Source: Pilasporangium apinafurcum (taxonomy: Eukaryota; Oomycota; Peronosporomycetes; Pythiales; Pythiaceae). Taken from it: DNA of 64,000 nucleotides. The notes under the pieces were generated by a model. It did not search any database. It was not told the DNA's origin and was given only the letters and a program-made list of their open reading frames with translations. The stretch's first letter is position 1; each line of letters opens with the position of its first letter. Shown here one piece after another: positions 52,027 to 64,000 of the stretch. A program made the position numbers and the translations under genes. Location of the stretch: positions 96,938 through 160,937 of the forward strand of contig BCKE01000070.1 of assembly GCA_001600495.1 (NCBI GenBank), in the 5' to 3' direction.

Positions 52027-53555
52027 TGACTCGTGTGAGAATTTTGAAAACTGGAGCAAGTTTAGAAATGGATGGTTATTGTGGTGCATTAATATCAACC
52101 AAAAGATTCATTGCACAGTGCTGGGGGAATCACAACCATGCGGGTCATGTTTTTGAGAATTCGTGGCTCCAGTGGTCAGAAGTGTTTTGAACACTACTGC
52201 CATGTCTGGATGCGTGCTTCGAGAGAATCTAAGATATATGAATCGGGCTGGTCCACTTATCCTCAAAGAATGTATATAATTTTTCACTGACCACTTCGAT
52301 TAAGGTAATGCAGTGATTGGTGGCATTGTTGAATAAGATAACGCTCGTTCTCAAAACAATTATCAAATTCACTTACATTCGATGTTCGAAGAGTTGATTT
52401 CCGTTTATTTTGCTCACTCACAAGATTTCTACATGTTCATTGGCGAATCTTTACTAAGTTGAAGTTGGATGGGAGAATTGTTGGTGAAATATGAATGTCT
52501 GTCTTCACCCAAAAGACCTGCGCAACAAGGTCGAACCACGCTTACCTACAGTAGTGTCTATCATTGACCATCGAAACCATTTTAAACCCCTCGATTTCTT
52601 CAGTTCGTTAGATATCCTCACTTGTGCTCACCTTTGAGCTTGTTGATTCTTCGCGTCCATTAGATATTTTCAATTGACTCGTACCTGGCCAAAGCCAACT
52701 GGCAGCCCTCGTATTGATAGATTGACAAGCACAACCATAAGAATACACTTAGAATGGCAAATGGAAGTTCTTGTTGTCTAGACGTGAGGTAGCTATAAGT
52801 AGAGAAGTATACAGGTGAATTGACATCCTATAGTGGTGCCCACTATGAACCTTACTATCGATGCATAGATTACTGAATCTGGTGTGATGAGAATAGTTTC
52901 ACCGACCGAAATCCTCCGAATAACTGAAATTTACGTTTCAAACCAGTGGTGAAGAGGGGTACATTCGGACAGTGTTCCTGGGCTCATCACTCGAGAAGAT
53001 TCATTTTGGTATTGTCGGAGTAATATATGCAACATCATTTCCTTGAAATACGAGCCAATGTCTATGCAAAGACATTGGTACTGGTGCAAGTATCACAGTC
53101 GAACCAGCGTAGGCTAAAGTGGTTCTTGTAGACGTATTGTTAAAGTGATAGCGCAGCTGTAGTATACTTGTGATGCGGCCGTCTTACTGATTATCTCGGG
53201 AGTTGAAAATCATAACCCCTATAGGTATATAAACTAGCACCCTATGGTAGTATTGGTCACATCGAGAGAACGAATGAGTGAATTACGCTTCGAGTTAATC
53301 TGGCGATTTTCAACACTCTGCCTACTACAATTGAAACCTGTGGGTGCACTCGTGTCAACCACCTATACGATGGTGATCTAATGCTGTCGATGTGTAAGCG
53401 AATCCAATCAGCTCAAGGCAACAACAATATGATTGTCTCGCACACAATCCGGCAAGGTAGTCCTAATTTGTGGATAAATTATCTCTTTTTATGCTTTTAC
53501 GTGTTGCTCTATACAGTCTATATCCATGTATTCTATGCGATGCGAAATCGATCAC
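52027..53555. other. Intergenic region
   Basis: 1.5 kb without a recognisable gene or repeat. A CCAAT-like site on the minus strand lies near 52316-52325. Confidence 0.35.
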
Positions 53556-54137
53556 TCATTCGGAAAAACGCTCAATAAAAAAATCCAACGACTCGCCCAG
53601 ACTAGGTAATTCGCAGTCTGTGTCATCCAAAAGGTCTTCACCTTCCAAGATCAACTGAGAAAGTGGCATTGGGTAAGGACTGTTGAGGTCAGCCGTCATT
53701 GTCATCATCAGGATTCCGTCCCTTTCGTGTAACACATCACTTGACGCTCGTCGACGGTGCAGTTTGTCCGCTGGCACACTGATGAGCGTATCTAGACCGA
53801 GCATCTCGTGGTCGATGCGGTGTTCCTGGCGTAAACGTAGCTTTTTGGCCGCCGGAATTCCACGCAGACGGCGCGAGACTTTTTCTTGATATTTCTGCGC
53901 GTGTGTTTGCACTTGACGGATGGATCGTGTGCCAATGTAGTCGGTGATGGCACGCCATGGTCCACGTGGGAACCTTCTCAGTGCAGCGAGAAATCGATCG
54001 TGCTCTTCTGGAGACCACACACCTCGTTCACGTTGCATGGGCTGTGGGGTACTTGGTCGGTGATTTGTATAAAATTGCGCGACGTTCATCAGTGTGTCTA
54101 TGGGATAGTTGGGGCAAACTGTGCTTATTAATGTCAA
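53556..54137 (-). CDS. 1R-MYB (SHAQKYF-class) protein, cluster member 6
   Basis: Intronless, 193 residues. The MYB repeat is RERGVWSPEEHDRFLAALRR, FPRGPWRAITDYIGTRSIRQ and VQTHAQKYQ, the canonical box of this cluster. The basic linker SRRLRGIPAAKKLRLRQ leads into EHRIDHEMLGLDTLISVPAD, the strongest R-I-D motif. The C terminus is LPSLGESLDFFIERFSE. It is closest to member 7 along its whole length, so the two look like a late duplication. The start is the first ATG (MTLISTVCPNYPID); a second ATG (MNVAQF) 16 codons on is possible. Confidence 0.9.
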   Translation of the reverse strand: MTLISTVCPNYPIDTLMNVAQFYTNHRPSTPQPMQRERGVWSPEEHDRFLAALRRFPRGPWRAITDYIGTRSIRQVQTHAQKYQEKVSRRLRGIPAAKKLRLRQEHRIDHEMLGLDTLISVPADKLHRRRASSDVLHERDGILMMTMTADLNSPYPMPLSQLILEGEDLLDDTDCELPSLGESLDFFIERFSE

Positions 54138-55694
54138 AATGGAAAATGGCCAAACTACTGAAAGGTCTATTTGTTTGTCTTGGGTTGGAGCAACACACGA
54201 CGCTACAACAGCATTTCTGCGGTGCAGATGGATACAGACAGCAGTAGGAAGTGCTCACTTTTGGTCTGACGAGCTCTTGCAGCAAAAAAGGTAGTGTGTG
54301 CCCACAGTTAAGAGAATAGGAGGAGGTCACTGGACTGCAGCTCCTTAATGTTCAGACGATCTGTAGCTCTTACGTGGCACGCCAGAGCTAACTCATGGCT
54401 GGTGCGGCTCAAAAGGGCGAAGAATTGGGCTACAGCAATATGGCGCGATTGATTGCATAGAAGCTAGCAAATGGAATAGCATCGGCATATAGATTGGACA
54501 TAGTGATCAAAACACATTCTTATTACAAAGACGATGGTATTGAGATTCAAGCTCGTTCATCGCAAAATCTACAAATTTAGTGGATCGCGATCATCAAAAG
54601 AACAGGAACTTCTGACATTGAACGCAATCTGATGAAGCATGCACGGGCCCATCCCATCATGTTGCTTTGGTGAATTGGTAGTTCTATCGTCGCTCGATCG
54701 AGCTTCGAGATATTTTCTTACTAATTAGCGTGAGTTCAGACGAATAAAATCCATGCCGTGACGAAAAAAAAGAATGTCATGGCGAAGGAAAATTCGCCAC
54801 CAAACAACAACTTAAAAAGCTCCAGAACGGGGCGGTTGCGGAGCTATTCGTACTACTTTTGCATGTTCTGCGAGAACAGAAACCTTCTAGAAGTTGCTAA
54901 GAAAAGCAGACAAGGATGCAAAATGCGTAACGAACTCACATCGTGTGGATAGCGAGTGTACCGAAATGTAAACATGTGTTTCAATTATAATGGTAATAGC
55001 TAAGGCGCTGGAAATCTTGCATAAGTGAGCACAAAAGAGAAGAGCCGGTCTATTACAGCATGAACGAATACTGAGAGAATTCAACCCAAACGTGGCACCA
55101 AATCACTCTTCTGTGGGTACGCTAGTTAAAAAAAAACTTACCAGAAAGACCCTTTGCAAGCCCCCAATCTGGCTTTCCGCTCACTCTATTCACTCCAAGT
55201 AGATGCACAAGAAGCGACGCGCATCTCCTCTTGTTGACGATCCCTATGCAAAGTGTACCGGGTCACTCTGTCTCACAAGGCGACAGCAATCAGAGCATTA
55301 CGCCATCCTGACGCCCAAAAAGCGTTATGAAAGGCAGCTACAGTACACATGCTTCCATACTATTTGGTCCATCCCTTCACCATGCACGTCAAATGAAAGA
55401 AGAGATAAGCGCCTTGTGCTCGGAAAATCAGTTCAGTTCTGTCGATGGGTACAAAAAGCCCATCATAGCAAGCTAACATTATACAATATATACGGATAAT
55501 AGTTCAAAGACTATACAATTTAAATGTACTAATAAAGCAAAATATACAGATTATACGGATAATGTACTTCAATCAAAAATCCGAACAAAATCATAACGAT
55601 AACTGAGATTTAACAGTGACATACGTCTTACATTTATTGTACAACATACAGAAAGCGACTATCGATCAAAATGGTGTCGTATCTACACTTGGTA
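54138..55694. other. Intergenic region
   Basis: About 1.55 kb. Short ORFs (for example 55203-55499) show no domain. The ~180 bp nearest member 7 are strongly AT-rich and likely its 3' UTR and spacer. Confidence 0.35.
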
Positions 55695-56264
55695 TCAGCA
55701 AGAAAAGCAATCAATAAAAAAATCGAGCGACTCGCCCAAACTGGGAAGCTCGTTCATCACTGAAGCACTAATCATTGATTCTTCATGAATAATCACTTCA
55801 TCGACTGTGCCAGTCTTGGGCGATAGAGGGGGTGCAAGTGCCACGAGATCAGCGATCACAACATGATCGAGCTCGATTTTGACGACCGATTGCGGCGAAG
55901 GTGGGTGGAGTTTGTCCACGGCAGGGACACTAATGAGCGTGTGCTGGCCCAAGACGTCGTGGTCGATGCGGTGTTCACGCCGCAATCGCAGCTTCTTGCC
56001 CTTAGGCACCCCACGCAGCCGGCGGGCGATTTTTTCTTGGTATTTTTGTGCATGGGTCTGCACTTGACGGATAGATCGCGTGCCGACATGCTCGGTGATT
56101 GATCGCCACGGCCCACGTGGATAGAGTTTGAGTGCTTCTAGGAAACGATCGTGCTCTTCGGTAGACCAGACACCGCGTCCTTTTTGGAGTATTGGTTTAT
56201 GACGATGTGGCATCGCGTTTGACATGTACGCAGGTGTAGTAGTGAACGTAGCTGGGAGACCCAT
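55695..56264 (-). CDS. 1R-MYB (SHAQKYF-class) protein, cluster member 7
   Basis: Intronless, 189 residues from the ATG at 56264 (MGLPATFTTTPAYMS); the frame is open to an ATG at 56381, which would add 39 residues. The MYB repeat is KGRGVWSTEEHDRFLEALKL, YPRGPWRSITEHVGTRSIRQ and VQTHAQKYQ. The linker ARRLRGVPKGKKLRLRREHR runs into RIDHDVLGQHTLISVPAVD. SPQSVVKIELDHVVIADL is a further stretch shared with members 8 and 9. The C terminus is LPSLGESLDFFIDCFSC. Confidence 0.9.
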   Translation of the reverse strand: MGLPATFTTTPAYMSNAMPHRHKPILQKGRGVWSTEEHDRFLEALKLYPRGPWRSITEHVGTRSIRQVQTHAQKYQEKIARRLRGVPKGKKLRLRREHRIDHDVLGQHTLISVPAVDKLHPPSPQSVVKIELDHVVIADLVALAPPLSPKTGTVDEVIIHEESMISASVMNELPSLGESLDFFIDCFSC

Positions 56265-58774
56265 TCTCGTAGTGGAAAATTCCGAAATGAGCCAACTATA
56301 ATGAAGAGGATCTTTCGCGTCGGGTGGATTGACACTATGAGTGAAAGAATGACAAACTACCAACAGCAATCTCTGTTCCACCCAGCTGTCTGGCGCAATA
56401 TATGAGGTTGCTTTCCCTTCGGGTATGGGTTGCAGCCCTTTCTGGCTACAACGGGGAAACGTAAACAGGTCACCTTATACCTGGATGTGGTTGCCTTAGT
56501 GTTGTTAAATTGACGCAGCTCTTTCGCCCAGAATAAGAGAGAGAAAGAGAGAGCAGCCACGAATGGGTTGTCCAGTGGTCACGTCTTTGGCCGCAAAAGC
56601 ATCCAGTTTGGTGCGCGTGTTGTCAGATCGCTCTCTTTCCCTCACGCCTTTGTTGTGTATGCGTGTGTACTTTGTAACGAAGAAGGTGGAGCAATATCGT
56701 CAGAAAGCGCTGCGTTAGAGATGTACCTCAATACGTTTGGCACAGTCTGAAGTCACTCGTGGTATGCTGCACATCTTCGTTGTAAGGAGAAAAAAAAAAG
56801 GGACTATGGAATAAGTTTTTCGTGGCGAAACAGTGGCTATGCGTGCATGGGTTCAGTGAAAGATCCGATGGTATTGTACAGAAATGCCGACAACTTTAAA
56901 GTAGAGTCGGGCATGGCTTCGCCAGACCGAAATGAAAAATCTGCAAGCCGTTGGTTTCTCAGAAAAATCGAAGTCTGTGTCCACTTACTTGACTGCTACG
57001 TTGTTCGAGTCCTAAGAGCCAACACTTGACAAAAATTATAGAAGAAAATATGAAACGGCAGCTGCATCACCATTGCCATCAGTAATTTGAACGAAGCAAA
57101 GTCGAAGTGTCGAATATATGCTTGCTTCAACCTGTGAGAAGAGAATCTATGAGTCCAAATTGCACCGCCATTCACAGATATTCGAAGCCTCCATGTGTAG
57201 AAACTGCGGAAGAAACTCCTCGATTGCAAATCGAATGGAACAATAAGACCTCTGACTTCGACAGCAGGCATTTTTACGTCAAAATTCAGGGCGTAGGGAG
57301 ACCAAGATGTCTCAAGTCTACACCATGTAACAGTATAGCTTATAGAACCAGCAACTGCAGATGGCGTTGGTTTCTACAAAATTAGCGGGAATAAGATAAT
57401 ACTACTGTCGAGATATGGTGACGAATTCAGTTTTAAATTGGTGCGACAATTTTTTCTGTTAAAAAGATTATCGCAGCATACGGATGAACGCAACCACCAA
57501 CTGGAATAGCAAAAAAAACGGTATGGCTGCACACTGTAAAAACCAGGGAACAATCGTTGAACTGCAGCCCATGGCGACCAATCTTTCCATGCGAATGAGC
57601 CAACACGAATACTATTTTTGTCCTGTCCAACTCTTGTAAAAAAAACTTGAGTTGCAGACCATCGAGATGAGTCTGTAGGTGTGCGTGAAGAAAAGTCGGA
57701 TAGTACGTTAGACAGAGCAGTGACGACGCCTTTATGGATTGTGAAGGGAGCGGGTTATTTTTTCGTGACGACTCGAGTAAGTGGGAGTTTTTGATATGTC
57801 TGCAGCCATGGAGCGTGAATGCATACCAGATACGCATTTTTTTATTGTTACCTTCTGATCTCTGGAAGCATCTGCTTGAAGACACATCTGAGATGCCGTG
57901 CGAGCTACTGATATTTTATCATGGTATTAATGACCTACTAGCATTCTTTTTACAATGAATAAGAGAAGAGTCATCCAAAAATAGTAAGGAGAAAATACAA
58001 CTATATAATATCGAATAGCATTGAAAAAAAAGAAATCTCCTTGGTGATGACAAGCTCTCGGTTTTGTTGCTTCTACAAGATTGTGGGTCGACCACGCAAT
58101 CAATTGTTAAAGGGCGATTGGTATTTGTGTTGATTGAAGCTAGCACATCCACTGTGTGTGCACAGCGTACATAGAGCCGTGAGGTTTCTTAGTCATAAGC
58201 TACTGTAGGATTCGTTGATTTCGGAGGTGCAAAGAGAGAACAGAGTGGGCTCCGAAACGCGTGCCTGGGGCTGCCCCTTGCTGAAACCATCCGTTTTTTT
58301 GTTCTACAATTTTCGTCACATCCTTTATCTTTTTATATTGTCGGTGAAAATGTGTGCAAAATTCAAATTTATCAATATTCTGCTCTCTCTTAAAGATGAT
58401 ATTTCGGCGCGGGTTTAAGCGAGAGATGATAACGACTCGATCCAGATGGGGCTGGTGCTTCAATGACAGATGAGCCTTGTAAGTATCGCCGCCAAACACA
58501 AGCAAACTCTTACGACATTGTCCGTCTCCGACTATTGAGCACCGACTCTTGCTTTACAGTTCGGAACGATTTGGCTCCCCTTTCTGTCTTCTGTTACTCC
58601 TTGGAGTGGCGCCATTTGGGGGGCCTCTCTTTGGCCGCTTTCTATAATTTGTTTCTTTCTTTACTTTGCTCACCTTGGTCTCACTCAGTCTCTGCTGACA
58701 AAGACTTGGGCATTTCTGTTTTTGCAACAACGATCACATTTCCGTCAACGACAATTCTTCCCAAGCAAAACACC
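56265..58774. other. Divergent intergenic region between MYB members 7 and 8
   Basis: 2.5 kb, the only divergent spacing in the MYB cluster. A GA-repeat (about 56534-56553) lies upstream of member 7. A pyrimidine-rich stretch with GCTCACC and TCTCACTC (58650-58690) lies upstream of member 8 and may hold its promoter. No other gene recognised. Confidence 0.4.
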
Positions 58775-59329
58775 ATGGAACTCGCTCCTGCCATCTCGCC
58801 ACTTCGATTCTCGAGTAAGCTTACCATCAATAAGAATGGCCCAACCAAGAACCGCGGCATGTGGTCTGTTGAGGAACACGACCGCTTCTTGGAAGCCATT
58901 AAGAAATATCCGCAGGGGCCGTGGCGAGCGATCACGGAACACATTGGCACGCGGTCGATCCGCCAAGTGCAAACGCATGCGCAAAAATACCAAGAAAAAG
59001 TCGCTCGCCGTCTGCACGGCTCATCACCCAGCAAGAATTCCTTACGTCTCCGTCGTGACCACCGCATTGACCGTGAAGTCGTGGAGTTGCGCTCCTTGGT
59101 TTGCCCTGTAACTCCTTCCAAGAACGATGAGCTAAAGGATTCAGCCCCGTCTCCGCAATCCGTGAACAGCATTGATCAAATTAAGACGGAACTGACCGAC
59201 GTCATGATGATGGAGATTTTCTCCTCGGGGATCGAGCAGAACTCTACCACTGCCATTGATGCCGCTGAATTGCCTAGCTTGGACGAGGCACTCGATTTCT
59301 TCATTGATTGTTTTTCTGCCAACACCTAA
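58775..59329 (+). CDS. 1R-MYB (SHAQKYF-class) protein, cluster member 8
   Basis: Intronless, 184 residues from the ATG at 58775 (MELAPAISPLRFSSKLT), and the only plus-strand member. The frame is open for another 104 codons upstream, but that stretch is unlike any other member and pyrimidine-rich at the DNA level, so I treat it as leader. The MYB repeat is NRGMWSVEEHDRFLEAIKKY, PQGPWRAITEHIGTRSIRQV and QTHAQKYQ. The linker has LRLRRDHRIDREVVELRSLV. SPQSVNSIDQIKTEL matches members 7 and 9. The C terminus is LPSLDEALDFFIDCFSANT. Confidence 0.9.
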   Translation: MELAPAISPLRFSSKLTINKNGPTKNRGMWSVEEHDRFLEAIKKYPQGPWRAITEHIGTRSIRQVQTHAQKYQEKVARRLHGSSPSKNSLRLRRDHRIDREVVELRSLVCPVTPSKNDELKDSAPSPQSVNSIDQIKTELTDVMMMEIFSSGIEQNSTTAIDAAELPSLDEALDFFIDCFSANT

Positions 59330-61362
59330 ATCCCCAAACAATTACTGAATGCATGAAATTGACTGCGTATAGTATTTATCCGCAATTAGAATCAATAAAT
59401 ACGTTAATAATTACATAATAAACTATGTACATTCCATTCATCTTATGCAAGACTTGTTCGTTATGAGCATTCATATGTAAGTGTACTTAAAGTAGTTTAG
59501 TACCACATGCTTGGTGTCTGCAAGACGCAGAAACTTTGAATTCTTGCTAAGTATCCAAGGGGATCAAATGTAAAATGCGTGGTTCAAGATCCAACCGGCT
59601 GGTAAGCGGTCAAGTACGCTCGAGGTATAGTTATCTTGACTCGCTATTCTTGTTCGATATTGCAGATCATTCGAATTCTGAACGCACGCCATTGACGATA
59701 AGCATGGATTAACAGAGCTTACTGACACATTCACCGATTTTGATGACAGTATCCTAAATTTGACTTAAATAGCTGTAACTTAATGTTTTGGCGTGCGTAA
59801 TTATCATCGCGTTGGCGGGACTATAGTGTGCAAGGATGGGGGACTGCGCGAAGTAACACGCATCGTATTATTCGCGGCTCTATTAAGGTAGAAAGAAATT
59901 CACCTGTAAAATAGTTCCTTCGTTCCTATCCTTGGACTCAGCGCACTTATCTCACGGCTACCTTGCTAGACAATTGATCTTGTAGTCGAGAGAAGAAAAA
60001 TTTGCCGTAGTCACTTGTAGAGATGTGAACCCAAACGCCATCACGCACGAATGACATGCGTACTCGCCATTTTTTCCTGGAAAATCATACGTTCGAATCG
60101 AACAAATCTGGAAATACTTTTTGTCCTTTGACCGTATCATCCTCACACTAAAACATGACTCCTTTGCAGAAAAAAAACGAGCTAGAAGAGACGTGAGGTA
60201 TGCTCTATGAAGGCGCCAAAATGCGTTCACTTCTACACTCTAAAATGTCCAGCATGAAACGTAAGCTTTCCATGTGACTGTACAGTTTAGTAGCAGTATG
60301 GGACTAAAAATTTGGTAGCTGAGTCTTTCTTTCGAATTGGATCATTATGAACTCTGGAAAAGTGAACTCAGAGACAGAAACACCCAAATATTCCTCACTG
60401 GTTATCTTCCCGGATAGCTGCAAAGCTGTCGATATTGCCTCAACTTTTATTAGCGAAGGGTACAGTTTTTGATGGAGCGCACGAGACACTGTCCCATTCC
60501 TGGCAAGCAATCACTTCGGCCTTGGCCCACTGTGGCCAGACTTCTTATTCCTTGAATCTTAGTCCACACAGAGAGAACTACTATCTGTACAGGACTACAC
60601 TACTGTACGTGACTGGGGAGATAGACAATGTGTTCGCCACAGGTTGCATTGAAAGAACGCAGTTGATCGATGAAATCTGACCAGTGAGATTCATAAGCGT
60701 AGCCACTTTTCCCTAACATGATGTTTGAACCAGAACGTATGGTGCACGATATGCATCGAAAATCTTTAAAATGATAGTTGATCAGGTCGGCGGTGCGGAC
60801 TTAACCGAGAGTCGAACACTATTAATCTGTTTTTTCTACCGGAGACAGGCAGTCCTCCCATGTCGAAGTGGCTCGGTGGGAGAAACGAACGCGAACTGGA
60901 CCCATGAACGTAAAGATTCCTCCCCTCCCTACATATCCTCACTGCCGTGAACAGAAGTGACGACATGCTCCACTTCCTTCTTACGCCCAAGAACGGTTTC
61001 AGGGTGTATACGGGCACTCATGAGCAATGTGTGTACTAAATCATCTCACGTTCCCGGAAAAGCCAGGCTTTGGAAAAAATTCATTGACGCCCTATGGCAG
61101 TCTATTAAAAAACCACACAAGTACGCCTGGCTGGTTTGATCACCGATAGAGTCCATCCATGAAAGCTTCTATGTTGGTCGAGTAAGTAAACCTTTACGGC
61201 GTGTAAAGTGTTGTTCATTTCCACCAGGATCTAACACGCGGAATACCATTGTTACGTATGCTTTAGAGGTGTATATGCATCTTTTGCTGAAGAAATCTAT
61301 ACTGTAAATGTCTAAGACAATCAGAAAGGGATCATAAATATCGGTTTCATTTTGTTCACTCA
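59330..61362. other. Convergent intergenic region between MYB members 8 and 9
   Basis: 2 kb with short ORFs only. Nothing recognised. Confidence 0.35.
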
Positions 61363-62022
61363 TTAAACACGCATATACACCTCACGTAAATCATCCTGGT
61401 GCCCCTCGTATGTAGTTGGGGAGTCAAAGCAGGAAATAAAGAAATCCAATGATTCATCTAGACTTGGGAGTTCTGACTTCACTGGAACAGTAGTGTTTAC
61501 TGCAGTAACAGTTGTTGTAGGAGATACATTTGAGCATGTAGTTGTTTTGACTGGATCAACGGCTATCACATCGGCCAGATCCATGGAACACAGTGTCAAT
61601 TTGCACACTGACTGCGGCGAGGCTGGATTCACACTCTTTTGTTTTGGACTGTCAGATGCATTGCCAAGGGCATCCAGGTCGATACGATGATCACGCCGTA
61701 GTAACATCTGTTCTCCGTTGAGGCGTTGCGAGACAACTTCTTGATATTTTTGTGCATGGGTTTGCACTTGGCGGATAGATCTTGAGCCAACATGCTCTGT
61801 AATCGCTCGCCACGGCCCTTGCGGGTACAATCGGAGAGCTTCCAAGAAGCGATTGTGTTCATCCACGGACCACATGCCGCGTCTTTTCATCACCGCAACG
61901 CCACTGTGGCGAATGTGAGACTTGTTTGAACTCGTCATGGTAAAAGCAATGGGTGTAAGCAAATGCATTTGACACGTTTCGGTCTGGATAGGTTGCGAAG
62001 AAATTGAGAAATGACGTTGCAA
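61363..62022 (-). CDS. 1R-MYB (SHAQKYF-class) protein, cluster member 9
   Basis: Intronless, 219 residues from the first ATG; in-frame ATGs at residues 19 and 29 (MTSSNKSHIRHSG) are equally plausible starts. The MYB repeat is KRRGMWSVDEHNRFLEALRL, YPQGPWRAITEHVGSRSIRQ and VQTHAQKYQ. The linker has LLRRDHRIDLDALG. ASPQSVCKLTLCSMDLADVI resembles member 7. The C-terminal motif LPSLDESLDFFISCF is followed by an extra ~23-residue tail (DSPTTYEGHQDDLREVYMRV) found in no other member. Confidence 0.9.
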   Translation of the reverse strand: MQRHFSISSQPIQTETCQMHLLTPIAFTMTSSNKSHIRHSGVAVMKRRGMWSVDEHNRFLEALRLYPQGPWRAITEHVGSRSIRQVQTHAQKYQEVVSQRLNGEQMLLRRDHRIDLDALGNASDSPKQKSVNPASPQSVCKLTLCSMDLADVIAVDPVKTTTCSNVSPTTTVTAVNTTVPVKSELPSLDESLDFFISCFDSPTTYEGHQDDLREVYMRV

Positions 62023-64000
62023 AAGCAGGGAATTGGAGATGGCGAGGAATAAGATTGGAGTTATACCTACTACTGTAAAGAATTATGGCATGTATTCTTG
62101 GAACAAACCACTGGCTGCTACCTTACTGTGTGTGTGTGTGACCTCACCCGTTCGCCAGCGAGAGTCTCATCTGATGGAACAATGGTAAATGTTCTTCGCG
62201 GATTTGGAGAGTAGAAGATTATTGCTGACGCCGCAGTTTCAGTCCAGTTCACGCAGTCCCACGAGGCACCAAAGCTGGCGTACAAGCTCCTTTTTAAGCA
62301 TAGTGGAGTCACGTCTGCCGTGCAGACATTGAGACCACATCACCAGTTCAACTATACATACATCCTAGAACGCGGCTTTAGCCATGATGCGGGCTTAGAC
62401 TTTAGACTATGTGATTAATAGACATAATTACCTTTTGCGGCGGGTTATGGAGTCCAATTCCATTAAGCGCAATCGTTTACGGCTTATGAGACAATAGCGG
62501 TGAGTACCGCTGACTCGCTTCATTATATATTTCCGCTGATTAAGCCCCAAAACATCGGCTGCATAGATGTTATCCCGACTTAATCCAATGTATAGTTTTG
62601 CGGGTTTAAGTAGACATGACAAAGGAGACGCGCCTGTACGTCTCAGATGAAGAACAACAGTAGACCTTTTGGAATGCGATGGTTGCAGCTGCGATTTACC
62701 CAGTAATACTGCGCCTGCTAGGTCACATGGAGCCCACTCTTTAAAGGAGATTCCTTATACACATTCGCTCCGTTGCGTGTAAATAGTGGGCATGAATTTG
62801 GAATAAGATGAGAATGTATGGCACATCCTCGGTGTTAATTTTCTATGTACATCGGTTCAGCAAAACTTCAACCGACTGGAACACTAACAGAGTTGCGTGG
62901 CAATGCAAATAGTGAAGTGATCCCATCTCTATCCGAAGGAATGGTATTTGAAATAGCTTGACCGATCTTAAGAACATTCGATAAGGTGTTGTTCCATTAT
63001 TACTGCTTTCACGCTAGCAGTAGGTTAACAATTTACGAAGATAAACGTTCTGCTTGCGATGTAAAATGATCATTAATAAATTTGCGTCGTTTATTCATAG
63101 CGCACACTTCTTCGCTCTTCTTTCTATTACAAAAAGTCTTTCAAATGCGACAGAAATCGTGCAGTTTTTCTCGCTTTCTCTCTATTGGTCGTTGGCTATC
63201 GATTGATCGATCCGTCATCTAATGATTGAAACCATCCAGAGTGGATGTGCAAAGGCATAAGACACATGCAATGATGACTACAGCTACAACATTACATTCA
63301 ACACCAGCGTCTCTTCAAGATCTATCAGATCTGGGTTTGAGAATGAAATAAAGTCATCTCAGTTGTAGGAAGCACGCATGTCGTCGTCAGTTCATAGCTA
63401 ATTTCTATGCTGCAAAGAGCTATAAGAACAATAACGCGTGCGTGCCTTCCCCCTCCTACGTCGAAGTTTCGGCACAGACAACCACACGCTTCCCATCCTG
63501 ACGTCACTTTTTCGAATCCTCTCATATCTCTTTACCAATTAAAAACCAAACTGTCTTCATCTTTATTTTTCGTTTCGGTAGGGCGAAATTACGAGCCACC
63601 GGAAGCTTTTTCGAGGTTCGTGCTTTTCACGACCAACCGGAAAAAGGGAGAACAGACTTCACAATCTGTCAGCAAGGAGGTGGATCTCTGACGTCTGGGT
63701 GAACGGAAATGTACAGAATTGAATGGGCCATGCGAAGCAATCAACTGATTATCTCTGGGGTCACTGGATATTGTCAGAGGCACAAGTGGATCGCGATAGC
63801 GGACAGGCCGAGACGGGCCATAGTCATTGATGGGTAAAGTCTGAAGGTACCAACTAAAAAATTTAACCCAATTGCCGATGCCACGCAGACAGGGCCCTCT
63901 TTTGCTAGGCGTACACACATCTTATTCCACACGCAATCCTAAATGATAGGCAGGAAAAAGGGCAGAAGAAACTCGATCAATATGGAGTCAGACGGCCGTC
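62023..64000. other. Right-end region, no gene recognised
   Basis: 2 kb after the last MYB gene. It contains a TG-dinucleotide tract (about 62126-62140) and short ORFs. The 94-codon ORF 63407-63691 and the 109-codon ORF opposite it show no known domain. A gene could begin beyond the window edge. Confidence 0.35.

Noticed and set aside
58463-58774. 104-codon upstream extension of MYB member 8
   Set aside because: It matches no other family member and is pyrimidine-rich leader-like DNA; the ATG at 58775 fits the family.
62126-62140. TG-dinucleotide tract as a regulatory signal
   Set aside because: Short simple repeat with no gene context; common by slippage.

Overview
The window is nuclear DNA from an oomycete (Albugo, Pythium or Phytophthora grade; I cannot fix the genus). 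The evidence is a giant TSP1-repeat surface protein, a secreted GH5 exo-beta-1,3-glucanase, ankyrin proteins with 28-residue repeats, many 1R-MYB SHAQKYF-class regulators, and short GT-AG introns of about 50-130 bp in housekeeping genes. It is a scaffold piece: the first gene is cut by the left edge and there is one run of N (28856-29050).

Layout. 1-11.5 kb: a TSP1-repeat protein (5' partial), an uncharacterised nuclear-looking protein, an LC8 dynein light chain, and a five-exon COQ7-family gene on the minus strand that has lost most of its di-iron ligands. 11.6-16.6 kb: two ankyrin-repeat paralogues separated by a nest of mobile DNA: a Fanzor (eukaryotic TnpB-like) fragment and a Tc1 element with 231-bp inverted repeats. 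A second Fanzor fragment follows the second paralogue. 16.8-25.5 kb: a dense housekeeping block (LSM8, a putatively N-myristoylated small protein, an Aurora-type kinase, MUS81, COG3, and a small unknown ORF). 27.2-40.2 kb: GH5 glucanase, another Fanzor copy, a prominin-like five-span membrane protein, mitochondrial 2-oxoglutarate dehydrogenase E1, and a long glutamine-rich coiled-coil protein. 40.3-62 kb: nine small MYB genes of one family (eight on the minus strand, one on plus) spread through long intergenic DNA, with a fourth Fanzor fragment and a decayed purple acid phosphatase gene among them. 62-64 kb: no gene recognised.

The most unusual signals are (a) four scattered Fanzor-type elements sharing a conserved 3' non-coding end with a hairpin whose paired bases co-vary, a candidate guide (omega) RNA; (b) a COQ7 homologue that keeps its fold-length, introns and a mitochondrial-type N terminus but has lost four of six metal ligands; (c) the MYB cluster, whose members share an undescribed-looking C-terminal motif close to LPSLDESLDFFIERFSF; and (d) two TSP1 repeats that lost the same two cysteines together.

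Intron-exon joints were read by eye from splice motifs and family alignment from memory. No database search was run.
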